The position numbers were made by a program, and so were the translations under genes. Positions 26,634-35,437 of a stretch of DNA of 64,000 nt are shown here, in pieces. The DNA is from Acidobacteriota bacterium (lineage in GTDB: Bacteria > Acidobacteriota > Blastocatellia > RBC074). The number at the start of each line of letters is the position of its first letter. Position 1 is the first letter of the stretch. The DNA is taken from the NCBI GenBank assembly GCA_018269055.1, contig JAFDVI010000033.1:62001-126000 (forward strand), in the 5' to 3' direction. Below the pieces are notes generated by a model. That model had not been told where the DNA came from. It saw only the letters and a program-made list of their open reading frames with translations, and did no database searches.

Positions 26634-27212
26634 TCATTTCATCTTTGAGGCCCCTTGTTTTAGGCATTTTGCCAAACAAATTTCCAGCTTTTTTCTGATC
26701 CTGGTAATACGAATTCGTAATGCGACCAGAGAAATCCCGAGGCTATTGGCCAGCTTCTCCCGCACCTCGTGAAGCACCTGCCCTTCATATTCACAATATG
26801 CAATGATCAATGTTCTTTCCTCCTCGGGGAGTTGCTGCAGGCAGTGAAGATAAAACTGATCCTCTTGTTTTTTCTGTAAATGATCTATCGGTGAAATTGT
26901 GGAGACAGGCGAATCATCCAGCGGCACGTGATTGGTGTCCGGCTTTCTGAGATATTCCAGCCAGATCAATCGGGCCAATCCATGGCTGTAGCGCATGACA
27001 TCGTGAACGTCTTCTCCTTCAGCAAGCTTTCTAGCCAAACGATTTATTGCTTCGTCCGCCAGGTCTTCCCCACAATGACATCTCCGCGCCCTGAAAAACT
27101 CACACAGTTTCAGCCACAGCAACTCAAACTCTTGTCCAGCAAGATCGCGGTCAGGGTTGAGAGAAGACAACAGCTTTTCGAAGTTTTCCGGGGTCAGTGG
27201 GGTGTTTGCCAT
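26634..27212 (-). CDS. ECF-like RNA polymerase sigma factor of the CHAT/C11 cassette
   Basis: 192 residues from the ATG at 27212; a TTG at 27248 would add 12 residues, and neither start has a clear ribosome site. The region 2-like part contains ADEAINRLARKLAEGE and YSHGLARLIWLEYLRK; the C-terminal part has the region 4 helix-turn-helix (LPEEERTLIIAYCEYEGQ, then LGISLVALRIRITRIRKKLE). It is divergent from classical RpoE and fits the ECF-like sigma factors common in Acidobacteriota. It lies 128 nt downstream of the CHAT gene and 40 nt upstream of the anti-sigma-like gene. It probably controls its own cassette (inference). Confidence 0.85.
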   Translation of the reverse strand: MANTPLTPENFEKLLSSLNPDRDLAGQEFELLWLKLCEFFRARRCHCGEDLADEAINRLARKLAEGEDVHDVMRYSHGLARLIWLEYLRKPDTNHVPLDDSPVSTISPIDHLQKKQEDQFYLHCLQQLPEEERTLIIAYCEYEGQVLHEVREKLANSLGISLVALRIRITRIRKKLEICLAKCLKQGASKMK

Positions 27213-27340
27213 GCCATTCGGTGTCTGCAAAACGTAGCGAGATTTCAAAACACTCGAATTTTATCCGTGGCCCGGTAAGCAGTCAAAATTTGGCTGAAGA
27301 TTTCTAAAGATCTAAACAACAGTTGGATAAAACATTGAAC

Positions 27341-30300
27341 TCACTGCCATTCCCCCTGAAGCACGAAGCTTCCCCAGTAAAATGGCGCATTCCATTCCGG
27401 ATCTTCTGAAAGCGCAACTTGCGCGGCCCTGAGCGCAGCCGCAGGCGACTTTCGCCCTTTCAGCAAATGCCGATAAAAATGCCGCATGAGCATGGCTGTC
27501 GGTTCGTCATCCACTTTCCACAAACTGGCCATCACACGCGGCGCTCCGGCATACATAAATCCGCGAGTCAGTCCGACCAGTCCTTCGCCCTTAAACTCTT
27601 TACCCAGTCCAGTGTCACAGGCGCTCAACACAATCAATTCGGCTGGCAAATTTAAATTGTAGACTTGTTGCAGCCGTAAATGTCCTGGCTGAGGTCTTCC
27701 GTTTCTGTCAAACAGCGAAAATACCAGCGCGGAATATTCCGGAGTATTGCGGTCAAGCACTCCATGGGTGGCGAAATGAATAATCTGGTACCGACTCAAT
27801 TCCGGACTGGTCGCCAACGCTAAATTGGCATCGAAATCCTTGGCAACAAGACGTTCGGCTGAACTGGTCAGTTCTTCAATCGCTTCCGCTTCCCTCAATG
27901 TTCCGTGAAGTCGCTTGAAGCCTTCTCCTCGCTTGAGGCTTAAGCCAGCACTCAACGCGAGTGCTAAATTCTGATTCGCCAAGCGAAAATCCTTTTGCCG
28001 ATTGAGCGAGATCAACCGCATATCTTCCGCGTCAAACACCGGATCGGCCAGCACCGCAACCGTTTTGGGGGCTTTCTTTCTTTCAGCAGTTTCATGCCGC
28101 AACACCGCCAAGGTCGAAGCCGAAGGAAGGTTCACAATTTCGTGATCGGTAATGAGCGGAACAGCAGCATGCGTTTCGGCGGCAGACTTTCCCACACTGA
28201 TCTTTGAATCATTGAGGCGACCGCCATCAGGTTTTGGCAACACAGAAAACGGGATGTATTGCAAAATTCCGTCCGCCACTACCACCAAGCGTTTTTGGCC
28301 AAGTTCTTCTGCAAATGGTGCAAGTATCAGTTGGCTTAATTGGGTGGCTTTTTCGCGAAACAGTTCGACCCTTTGCTTATCCAGTTGCACCGGTGCAGAA
28401 TCATCCGGGGCCAATATGCGATAAACCTCTTGCGCAACTTGCTCGATCCTTGCGCGTTCGGCCAGTTCATACGCTTTTACTTCCGTGGGTGTCACCACCC
28501 ATACATAACTTCGTTTGTCCCCCAATGAATATTCCAGCAGCACGGTTTCGCGATTTAGCAACTGTTGAATTTCCCAAGCGCTCAGTGGTTGAGGTTGTGT
28601 CAACGCGGCGTAATGTGGGTTGGCAAGACGAATTTGGGCTTCAATTCCACGACGCTCGTCAGTCAACGCTTCGATTTCGCGGGTAACTTCAGCGACTTCA
28701 TTCTGAGGAGCATTGTCGCTGAGCAGTTGTATCCTACTTTCTATCCGGGCGCCAAGCTCCGTTTGCAACCTGCGCAAATGTTGAACCAGTGCGGATTCAG
28801 CATTCCCCTGAACATCAATACGATTTTCACCGAGCAAGTCCAGAAAGCTGCGCGCACGTCCACGCTCGTTTACTTCCAGCGCCTTCGCCCAAAATTGATT
28901 TGTGGATGTCTGTTTTTGGCTTTGCATCAACAAATCAATGTCGAGTTGGTAATACTGCTGAATGGTCGCGAAATAAGAAGTGCGTAGTTCGCGACTGGCA
29001 ACTTTTGTGCGCAATGACTCCACAATTTTCAATGAGGTTTCAATTTGCGAAAGCGCCGCCGCCAACTGCCCACGATCTCGCTCTGCACAGGCGAGGTTGT
29101 ACAGAGTAAGGGATTCCCTGTTGCGGTCCTCAGCCGCCTGATTCAACGCCAAAGCCTGTTTGTAATGCTCGATTGCAGCCTGGAATCTTCCCTGGCTGTG
29201 GTAAATGCGGCCAATCAAATTCCGGGTAACGGCTTCCCCTCTGCGGTCTTTTTCTTTCTTGAAAATCGGAAGCGCTTCCTGATAAGCCTCCAGTGCTTTC
29301 GTTTTGTTTCCTTCGTTGTCATAAACCATCCCCATTCCTCTTAACGCATACGATTGCATTCTTTTATCGGACAACGACAAACTCATTTCATAACACTGCT
29401 GAAAGTAATCGAGCGAATGTCGCATATCACCGAGGGAGTAATATGCTCTGCCAATTTCGTGATACGTGGTAGCTTCCCCATTGCGATAGCTCACAGCCTG
29501 GAAAAGGCGCAGTGCTTGATTGTAATACTCAATCGCTTTTTTCGGTTGTCCCAGGGATTCCTGAACAAACCCCAATCCGTTCAGGATTCTTGCCTCCTCG
29601 GTTTGGTCGCCCACCAAGCGTGCCAGTGGCATAGCCTGATTAAAATAACGAATCGCTTCCTCGTTTTCGCCCAACCGAGATTTGAGTCGTCCGATGGCAG
29701 TCAACGTCAGTGCCTGCCCGCGATTGCTATTGATCGCTTTCCAAAACGTCAGAGCTTGATGGTCAAATTCCAATGCCTTACCAGGTTCTCCCAAATCGGA
29801 ATAGGTGTATCCGAAATTCAGCAACGTTCGCGCCTGCCCTTGATCATCAGCGAGTTCGCGCCAAAGCGCTATGGCTTGTTGATAGTAATTAAGAGATTGC
29901 TGCAGCTTGCTCGAATCATAACGAATTTCGCCGAGATCGTTCAGCGATTGTGCTATTCCGCGACGATTGCCACTCTGACGATTCATTTCCAGGGCTTTCA
30001 GGCAATTGTCCCAAGCCTGGTCATTGTTCCCCATGGTCAGGTAGGAATAACCGATTCCATCAAATGCCTCTGCCTCAGATTCCAGGTCATTTAGGGATTG
30101 GCTGATCTTTTGAGCTTGTTGGTAGGCCCTCAGAGCATCTTTCGGCAACCCCAAACTGTGATACAGCACCCCCATGCTTCTAAGAGTACTGGCCAGTTCA
30201 CGCCTGTCGCCTATAATTTCCCACGCGTTTGAAGCCATCTCATATTTCTTAATCGCGGCTTGCAATGACGCAGCAGACTCCAAACCTGCCAACCGCCTTG

Positions 30301-30796
30301 CTTCAATAACCAGCGCATATGCGGCAATGCGATGCCGATCATCCGGGTTTTCCTCTCTGAACTCAGCGAGGCTGATTTGATAATCCCCTGTCACAGTTTC
30401 TCCCTGGGGGCGAACTTTCACGACATATTCTCCGGGCGCGTCAGTGACAAGAGATACAGCCGCCAGATTGCCGCGGTAACAGTCTTGCTGTGTCATCACA
30501 CTGCCATTCGGTCCCAGAAGGCTCAATCCTAAATTCAGGTTGGCGGAATTGAAGGTAAGCCGCAGATATTGATGAGGCCTCAACGACAAGCGGTGATAAT
30601 GTGTTTCTCCTCGAATGATTCTTTTCGCGAATGGTTGTCCTTTGGTCAGGACAGGAAGCAGATTCGAATTGCCGGATTGTAAGGTTTGGGCCAAAAAGAG
30701 GCTGCAAAGCAACAGAGTAATCACTGCCACACCAAGAGAAACAATGAAAGGGCTTGGCTGGGCAAGCCCTTTGAAAAATTTCCAGACTGCCATCAT
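27341..30796 (-). CDS. TPR-CHAT caspase-like peptidase
   Basis: 1151 residues. An N-terminal signal anchor (FIVSLGVAVITLLLCSLFLA) is followed by a small beta domain resembling PPC domains (residues about 50-150, ending GDYQISLAEF), then about a dozen TPR repeats (170-640) and a coiled-coil stretch. The C-terminal CHAT domain has the caspase-type dyad: His1011 in HFATHGVLD and Cys1060 in LSACDTGLG, then RGFMYAGAPRVMASLWKVDD. CHAT proteins are clan CD peptidases; some act in defence as TPR-CHAT/Craspase proteins. The anchor suggests an extracytoplasmic position, unlike Craspase. It lies 18 nt after the C11 peptidase gene and is almost certainly co-transcribed with it. Confidence 0.93.
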   Translation of the reverse strand: MMAVWKFFKGLAQPSPFIVSLGVAVITLLLCSLFLAQTLQSGNSNLLPVLTKGQPFAKRIIRGETHYHRLSLRPHQYLRLTFNSANLNLGLSLLGPNGSVMTQQDCYRGNLAAVSLVTDAPGEYVVKVRPQGETVTGDYQISLAEFREENPDDRHRIAAYALVIEARRLAGLESAASLQAAIKKYEMASNAWEIIGDRRELASTLRSMGVLYHSLGLPKDALRAYQQAQKISQSLNDLESEAEAFDGIGYSYLTMGNNDQAWDNCLKALEMNRQSGNRRGIAQSLNDLGEIRYDSSKLQQSLNYYQQAIALWRELADDQGQARTLLNFGYTYSDLGEPGKALEFDHQALTFWKAINSNRGQALTLTAIGRLKSRLGENEEAIRYFNQAMPLARLVGDQTEEARILNGLGFVQESLGQPKKAIEYYNQALRLFQAVSYRNGEATTYHEIGRAYYSLGDMRHSLDYFQQCYEMSLSLSDKRMQSYALRGMGMVYDNEGNKTKALEAYQEALPIFKKEKDRRGEAVTRNLIGRIYHSQGRFQAAIEHYKQALALNQAAEDRNRESLTLYNLACAERDRGQLAAALSQIETSLKIVESLRTKVASRELRTSYFATIQQYYQLDIDLLMQSQKQTSTNQFWAKALEVNERGRARSFLDLLGENRIDVQGNAESALVQHLRRLQTELGARIESRIQLLSDNAPQNEVAEVTREIEALTDERRGIEAQIRLANPHYAALTQPQPLSAWEIQQLLNRETVLLEYSLGDKRSYVWVVTPTEVKAYELAERARIEQVAQEVYRILAPDDSAPVQLDKQRVELFREKATQLSQLILAPFAEELGQKRLVVVADGILQYIPFSVLPKPDGGRLNDSKISVGKSAAETHAAVPLITDHEIVNLPSASTLAVLRHETAERKKAPKTVAVLADPVFDAEDMRLISLNRQKDFRLANQNLALALSAGLSLKRGEGFKRLHGTLREAEAIEELTSSAERLVAKDFDANLALATSPELSRYQIIHFATHGVLDRNTPEYSALVFSLFDRNGRPQPGHLRLQQVYNLNLPAELIVLSACDTGLGKEFKGEGLVGLTRGFMYAGAPRVMASLWKVDDEPTAMLMRHFYRHLLKGRKSPAAALRAAQVALSEDPEWNAPFYWGSFVLQGEWQ

Positions 30797-30814
30797 AAGC
30801 CTATGCTCAGGTCA

Positions 30815-32362
30815 TCATTCACAATCACATTCAAAGCAACTGGCCGGCATGTTTTTCACACTTCCAATGTTATTTTGCAATGCTTTGTTAATGTCACCGT
30901 TTTTATTGATGTCACCGTTTTTATTGATGTCTCCGTTCTTGTTGATGTCTCCGTTTTTGGCGCCTGATGAGGTAAACCCGCCGAGCAGTGGGAAAAAGGA
31001 ATTGGGAATTGGCCCGACTCTTTTTCTCCTGGAATGCGAGCCTTCGCCACGAATTGGGCGGCAGGTTTTACTAATGTATTCGCGTAGAAAGTCGTCCCAC
31101 TTCGTGGCCTTGGCAAAGGACAACTTTCTATATTCTCTAGCGTATGTACCCAGATTCCAGGGGAAATAAATCGAAAGCCCTCGCGAAAACTGCACCGCCG
31201 GGCCGGTGTAACACGATTTGATTACCATTCCTCCCTTATTCTTCCCAACGATGGCTTCTTTTACTTCCTCACAGGCAGAGATGAGTTCCGCCAGAAAACC
31301 GCCTCCAACCGTCAATTGGGCTTTTGCTTCTTTCAATCGGTTGCAGGCTCTTGCGAGCAAATGGCAAAAATCCCACAGGTCCGTGTGCTGCTCATACTTG
31401 TAAGATTGCGCTCGCCAATGCGTGACAATAATCGCGTCACGCACCAACTTGTCATCCAAACCTATCATTAATCTTTCGACAAGTACTTTGATTCCGGCCA
31501 CCAATCTGTCCATTTTCTTCTTATCCAAGTCGGTAACAGCGTGATCCGTAGAAACTCCGGCAAGGGTATATTCCGAATAGAATTGCGTGTATTTTTCCAC
31601 CACCTTACAGGCCAATTCCTCGGTTCCAATCTCCGGTGCTTTATTTAATTCATCGAGAATTTGGAAATATGGCCACCCTGCCTCCAATACAAATCCTTCG
31701 GAACCAACCAGATACCGCACATTGTTTGAAAGCTCGTAACAGATTTCCGCCATGCTCATCAAACAACAATCCAGCCCTAAGATATCCAGCTTACCGTTCT
31801 TGTTCGGCTTAAATCCCAGATCGTTCAGCACCCCTTTCAAATTCGGAAGCTTCAGCGATGACGAGGGGTTGCTATCAGTCATGAAATCACCGACCGCGCC
31901 ACCTCCGTGGCCTGACAAAACGAGAAGAGTTCTAGCTTCCGGGTGCCTTGAACCATTCTTGATAAAGTGCCTCAAAACCTTGGGATCAGCAAAATTTTCA
32001 AAGTCGTCCGGTTCATCGTCGGCGGCGCCAGCGATGCCAAACCCATTCTTTGATTTGGGAGGAAACGCCCTATCTTCCAAATCCGAAAGCCTGCTCAACG
32101 CTCTGGGATGCTGTTTCGAAGTTGTATTTGCAGGATGAAAGTTGGCTTGCCCTCTATTCCTGAAAACATACCGCTTGGGCTTTAATCCACGGACATTTGA
32201 ATCAAACTGCGCAACCACGTTTATGCGGTCATCAAATTCCAGGCGATTGATTTCAGTTAGTGCATAAACGGCCTCTTCGCCGAGGTTATTGTCGGCAGAC
32301 ATGTAAATCAAAACATTCCAAAGATCCTTTTTGGGCTGATTGGCTCCGTTTTTAGTGGGCAT
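30815..32362 (-). CDS. Clostripain-type (C11) cysteine peptidase with C-terminal Asp/Asn repeats
   Basis: 515 residues, AAAGGA about 12 nt before the ATG. It begins with the C11 fold (WNVLIYMSADNNLGEEA). The catalytic dyad is visible: His152 in LVLSGHGGG and Cys200 in LGLDCCLMSM (the D-x-C-L-M pattern). Family members cut after Arg/Lys, often with autoprocessing and calcium dependence. The C-terminal tail has four perfect KNGDIN-type repeats (D-x-N-x-N-G, close to a calcium-binding loop) and ends in SCFECDCE. There is no signal peptide. It is the first gene of the four-gene cassette with CHAT, sigma and anti-sigma-like genes. Confidence 0.92.
   Translation of the reverse strand: MPTKNGANQPKKDLWNVLIYMSADNNLGEEAVYALTEINRLEFDDRINVVAQFDSNVRGLKPKRYVFRNRGQANFHPANTTSKQHPRALSRLSDLEDRAFPPKSKNGFGIAGAADDEPDDFENFADPKVLRHFIKNGSRHPEARTLLVLSGHGGGAVGDFMTDSNPSSSLKLPNLKGVLNDLGFKPNKNGKLDILGLDCCLMSMAEICYELSNNVRYLVGSEGFVLEAGWPYFQILDELNKAPEIGTEELACKVVEKYTQFYSEYTLAGVSTDHAVTDLDKKKMDRLVAGIKVLVERLMIGLDDKLVRDAIIVTHWRAQSYKYEQHTDLWDFCHLLARACNRLKEAKAQLTVGGGFLAELISACEEVKEAIVGKNKGGMVIKSCYTGPAVQFSRGLSIYFPWNLGTYAREYRKLSFAKATKWDDFLREYISKTCRPIRGEGSHSRRKRVGPIPNSFFPLLGGFTSSGAKNGDINKNGDINKNGDINKNGDINKALQNNIGSVKNMPASCFECDCE
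30885..30956. repeat. Four 18-nt tandem repeats in the C11 gene
   Basis: Four exact-length units (30885, 30903, 30921, 30939) of the type TTATTGATGTCACCGTTT with a few substitutions. They encode the KNGDIN repeats of the C11 peptidase tail. Copy number could vary between strains. Confidence 0.9.
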
Positions 32363-32838
32363 AATGATCGCATTCCTTTGTCTGAATTGGTTTGATTGAT
32401 TTGGAAAAGGCCTTACTCAATCATCATCCGCAATGGCATGTTATGTCAGGTGAAATTCAAACCCGGATGCTGCAACTCGCTCTGTTGATTGAGCCACCGA
32501 GTGAAAAATTGATCTCAGAATATACGTATAAGAAGTAGATCATCTGCCTGGTTGGGCCAGGCAATGATTACCGAAATACCGCAATTTAAGCCGGGAACGT
32601 TGCGGACATTACGCCGCACGTCCTGACCTGTCAATTCTGAAAAGCTTGTATTTTTGACCTACCCTCTCAAGTTTATGTGACTGCGGGGAAAAAAACATTT
32701 CATCTCAAGTCTTATCAGTCAGAAATTTTTCCATAGGGTGTGCTAGCGCGGCGAAGGAGCTTTCCCAGTTCGCCGCGATACAATTATTTGCCGCTGTAGT
32801 AGACTTACTTCACCCTGATTTCACAAACGTGGGAAGTT
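32363..32838. other. Divergent intergenic region upstream of the C11 cassette
   Basis: 476 nt between the C11 gene (minus) and the amidotransferase-like gene (plus). It must hold both promoters. Visible marks are a perfect palindrome TATACGTATA (32521-32530) and a 7-bp hairpin TGCCTGG-ttggg-CCAGGCA (32545-32563). The sequence is AT-richer than its neighbours. No coding region was recognised. Confidence 0.5.
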
Positions 32839-33825
32839 ATGAATCAATTTTCTGAACAAAGCGATAATTCATATTGTGTGTTTGAAATTATCAAGCCGCG
32901 CATTCAAACGATGCGCGTATTGTTGGTGGACAACCTGGTCGCGGACGAAACGCAGTATTCCGACATTGCTCGGCAAGAGCCGGATTTCCACGCCGGCAAG
33001 TGGGTGCGGCTGGAACGAATGATCGCCGGGATGGCGATGGGCAACATCGAAACCAATGTTCGCAAGCTGATTCGCCAGCCGGTGGTTCGCACGGTTCACC
33101 TGTCGCAACTCAACGACGCGACGGTTCGGGAATTCGATCCCGACGCCATTGTTCTGAGCGGCACGTTGCGCGATTTCGATTTGTATGCCGATGACCTGAT
33201 CGAAGGCTTTAACCGGTTCATCAAAAAAACCAGCGTTCCGGTGATGGCGATTTGCGGCGGACATCAACTGGTCGGCCAGGCGTTCGGAGCCAAAATCACT
33301 ACCCTGGACAACAAACTCCCCGCCGAAAAACGCAGCGGCAGGCAGATTGAATATCAGTACCGGTTCGTCAAAATTACGGATGTGAGCGATCCGATCTTTA
33401 CCGGAATTGACAACCGCCCCAGCGCACGTTGGCAGAAATACACCAATCGAAAACATTTGCTGCGCGTATGGCAAAACCACGGACTGGAACTTGACCGGTT
33501 GCCGACGGGGTTCAAACAACTGGCGCGCGGCTATTTGTCGGAATACCAGATGATGGTTCGCCGCACCCCGGAGCAGTTGATTTACGGCACGCAGTTCCAC
33601 TTGGAAAAATCGTTTCAGGATTGGCAGGCAGACAAGTATTGGGATCATCGCAATGAAAGTCGCGATGGCCGATTGCTGTTCGATAACTTTTTGATTGAAT
33701 CGCTGCGGTTTCGCGGCAAAGCTATCGCTCCGGTTGATAATGATGATTCTCTATCCAAAGTTTCGGTTGCGAAAGCGGCTACGGCCAGCGGCGGATCGGC
33801 GGGAACTCCAGCGACCGGATTTTAA
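32839..33825 (+). CDS. Class I glutamine amidotransferase-like protein
   Basis: 328 residues; a second ATG at 32911 (MRVLLVDN) is an alternative start. The triad of class I amidotransferases is present: Cys139 in AICGGHQLVG, His254 and Glu256 in TQFHLEKS. The fold starts MRVLLVDNLVADE and includes the oxyanion segment VLSGTLRD. Such stand-alone proteins include gamma-glutamyl hydrolases and amidotransferase subunits. No synthase partner is adjacent, so the substrate is unknown. The C-terminal tail (KVSVAKAATASGGSAGTPA) is low-complexity. A family 1 repeat starts right after the stop codon. Confidence 0.85.
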   Translation: MNQFSEQSDNSYCVFEIIKPRIQTMRVLLVDNLVADETQYSDIARQEPDFHAGKWVRLERMIAGMAMGNIETNVRKLIRQPVVRTVHLSQLNDATVREFDPDAIVLSGTLRDFDLYADDLIEGFNRFIKKTSVPVMAICGGHQLVGQAFGAKITTLDNKLPAEKRSGRQIEYQYRFVKITDVSDPIFTGIDNRPSARWQKYTNRKHLLRVWQNHGLELDRLPTGFKQLARGYLSEYQMMVRRTPEQLIYGTQFHLEKSFQDWQADKYWDHRNESRDGRLLFDNFLIESLRFRGKAIAPVDNDDSLSKVSVAKAATASGGSAGTPATGF

Positions 33826-33888
33826 GCTCAGAGTTCACGCTTCAGCGTGATAGATTCCGACGGACACGCTGAAGCGTGAACTCTGAAC
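33826..33888. repeat. Structured repeat, family 1, between the amidotransferase-like gene and moaD
   Basis: 63 nt with the same 24-15-24 layout as the copy at 15154-15216. It starts GCTCAGAGTTC and ends GAACTCTGAAC. Inner hairpins are ACGC-TTCA-GCGT and ACGC-TGAA-GCGT, a third stem sequence that still pairs. It begins at the stop of the upstream gene and ends 8 nt before the moaD ATG, filling the usual ribosome-binding region. Confidence 0.85.
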
Positions 33889-33896
33889 CAGAGTCT

Positions 33897-34157
33897 ATGA
33901 ACAAAGAATCCATCCATATCACGGTTTTGTTGTTCGGCGCATGCAAGGAAGTCGCGGGCGTAAGCGAATTAAACTGTGAGCTAACCGCTCCGGCCACCGC
34001 GGCAAACGCCTGGGGAGAGTTGAAACGCAGATTTGCCGAACTGGAACGGTTTGAACGCTCGGCGTTGGTCGCAGTCAACGAAGAGCATTCTGACCGAAAT
34101 CATCCGCTCAAGAACGGAGACACAGTGGCGATCTTTCCGCCGGTTTCGGGCGGGTAG
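33897..34157 (+). CDS. moaD: Molybdopterin synthase sulfur-carrier subunit MoaD
   Basis: 86 residues from the ATG at 33897. Ubiquitin-like fold of the MoaD/ThiS family: ITVLLFGACKEVAGV at the start, LVAVNEEHSD near the middle, and the ending GDTVAIFPPVSGG with the Gly-Gly tail that is thiocarboxylated. With MoaE it makes molybdopterin from precursor Z for molybdenum enzymes. No Shine-Dalgarno sequence is visible, because the family 1 repeat occupies the upstream region. moaE follows one gene later on the same strand. Confidence 0.92.
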   Translation: MNKESIHITVLLFGACKEVAGVSELNCELTAPATAANAWGELKRRFAELERFERSALVAVNEEHSDRNHPLKNGDTVAIFPPVSGG

Positions 34158-34172
34158 GCGGAATCAGGTTTT

Positions 34173-34865
34173 ATGTTGTCATTGTTGAGTTTCATTTTGT
34201 TTTGGACGGTTGCGGCGCAGGAAGGCGCGAGAATTGACGCGACGAAATTGCCGAAAACGGCGCCGACCGTGCGCGAATTCGTTCCGCGCGGCTGGGAAGT
34301 GGAAACTCAAATTGTCGGCGACCTCAATCGCGATTCGATTCCTGATTTGGCGGTTACGCTGGTGGAATCTATGCCTGCCACTGCCGACAAGGACAACCCG
34401 CCGGAACGCCAACGCGCGCTGCTGATTCTGTTCAAAACCGCCGATGGAAACTACAACCGCGCAGCCCTGGCCAACAAGGTTTTGTTATGCACTCGATGCG
34501 GAGGCGCGTTTTACGGCGTATCCGAAACGCCAACCACCGTCGAAATTGTCAACGGAATCATCATCGTTACGCAGGAATACGGGTCGCGCGAAGTGACAGA
34601 AGAAACCTACCGCTTTCGATTTGAACCGGAAACCAGACGCTTCGCGTTCATCGGCGTGGATTTGAAAAGTTACGACCGGGCTACGGGCGAAGCCGTGAAG
34701 GAAAGCACGAATTTGCTGACCGGGGTAAAACTGACCACCAAAAGCAAAATGGCCGAAAACACCGACAAGGAAACTGTGGTTGCCAATTCCCGCCAGCGCA
34801 TGAATCCCAAAAAGCGTTTTTTAGAAGATGTAGCCGCCCGCTACAACGAGCAGGAGAAGAAGTGA
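34173..34865 (+). CDS. Secreted protein of unknown function between moaD and moaE
   Basis: 230 residues with a short signal peptide (MLSLLSFILFWTVAAQ). A segment GDLNRDSIPDLAVTL resembles an FG-GAP/VCBS calcium-binding motif, and the rest looks like a single beta-rich domain (LLILFKTADGNYNRAAL, ETYRFRFEPETRRFAFIGVD). The stop overlaps the GTG start of moaE by 4 nt, so it is translated in the same operon. Nothing in it points to molybdenum cofactor work; such FG-GAP-like proteins are common exported proteins in Acidobacteriota. Confidence 0.82.
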   Translation: MLSLLSFILFWTVAAQEGARIDATKLPKTAPTVREFVPRGWEVETQIVGDLNRDSIPDLAVTLVESMPATADKDNPPERQRALLILFKTADGNYNRAALANKVLLCTRCGGAFYGVSETPTTVEIVNGIIIVTQEYGSREVTEETYRFRFEPETRRFAFIGVDLKSYDRATGEAVKESTNLLTGVKLTTKSKMAENTDKETVVANSRQRMNPKKRFLEDVAARYNEQEKK

Positions 34866-35305
34866 GCGAAGACGTTTACGAAATTACTCGCGAACCAATT
34901 GACAAACTTGGCTTGGAACGGCGGCTGATCACAGGCGCAGCCGGAGCGGTCGTTACATTCGATGGGGTTGTGCGCGACAACACCAACGGTCGCCAGGTCG
35001 TGACGCTGGATTACGACGCTTACCCGCCAATGGCCGTCAAGGAAATGCGCCGCGTCGGTGAGGAAATTCGCCAGCGTTGGCCGGAAGTCCAACGCATCGG
35101 CATCATTCACCGCTTCGGCGAAATGAAAATTTCGGAATCGTCGGTGGTGATCGTCGTCACTTCGCCGCATCGAAAGGTTGCCTTTGAAGCCTGTCATTAT
35201 GCGATTGACCGCGTGAAACAGGTTGTGCCGATCTGGAAAAAGGAAATCTTTGAAGACGGCGAAGCTTGGGTCGAAGGGCAACGCCCGGATGGCCAACTGG
35301 CGTGA
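34862..35305 (+). CDS. moaE: Molybdopterin synthase catalytic subunit MoaE
   Basis: 147 residues starting at a GTG that overlaps the preceding stop (GTGA). MoaE signatures: GAVVTFDGVVRDNTNG, LDYDAYPPMAVKEM, GIIHRFGEMKISESSVVI, SPHRKVAFEACHYAIDRVK and PIWKKEIFEDGEAWVEG, including the catalytic Lys residues. It joins MoaD to insert the dithiolene sulfurs of molybdopterin. Its presence means the organism makes molybdenum cofactor. Confidence 0.96.
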   Translation: MSEDVYEITREPIDKLGLERRLITGAAGAVVTFDGVVRDNTNGRQVVTLDYDAYPPMAVKEMRRVGEEIRQRWPEVQRIGIIHRFGEMKISESSVVIVVTSPHRKVAFEACHYAIDRVKQVVPIWKKEIFEDGEAWVEGQRPDGQLA

Positions 35306-35437
35306 ATTAGTTGTTTTGCTTCAATTCCCTGCTCTGAACCCTTCCGTTTCGAACCAAGAAAAATTTCGACTTTCGGCAAACACATCCCGTCTTAGTCGCG
35401 GTAGTTTTCTGTAAGCTGGCGTGTAAAGGCTAGCGCA

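Noticed and set aside
30885..30956. Possible CRISPR-like array
   Set aside because: The units are directly adjacent 18-mers without spacers and lie in a coding frame.
30615..31169. Plus-strand frame with MSPFL repeats
   Set aside because: It is the antisense of the four tandem repeats in the C11 gene.
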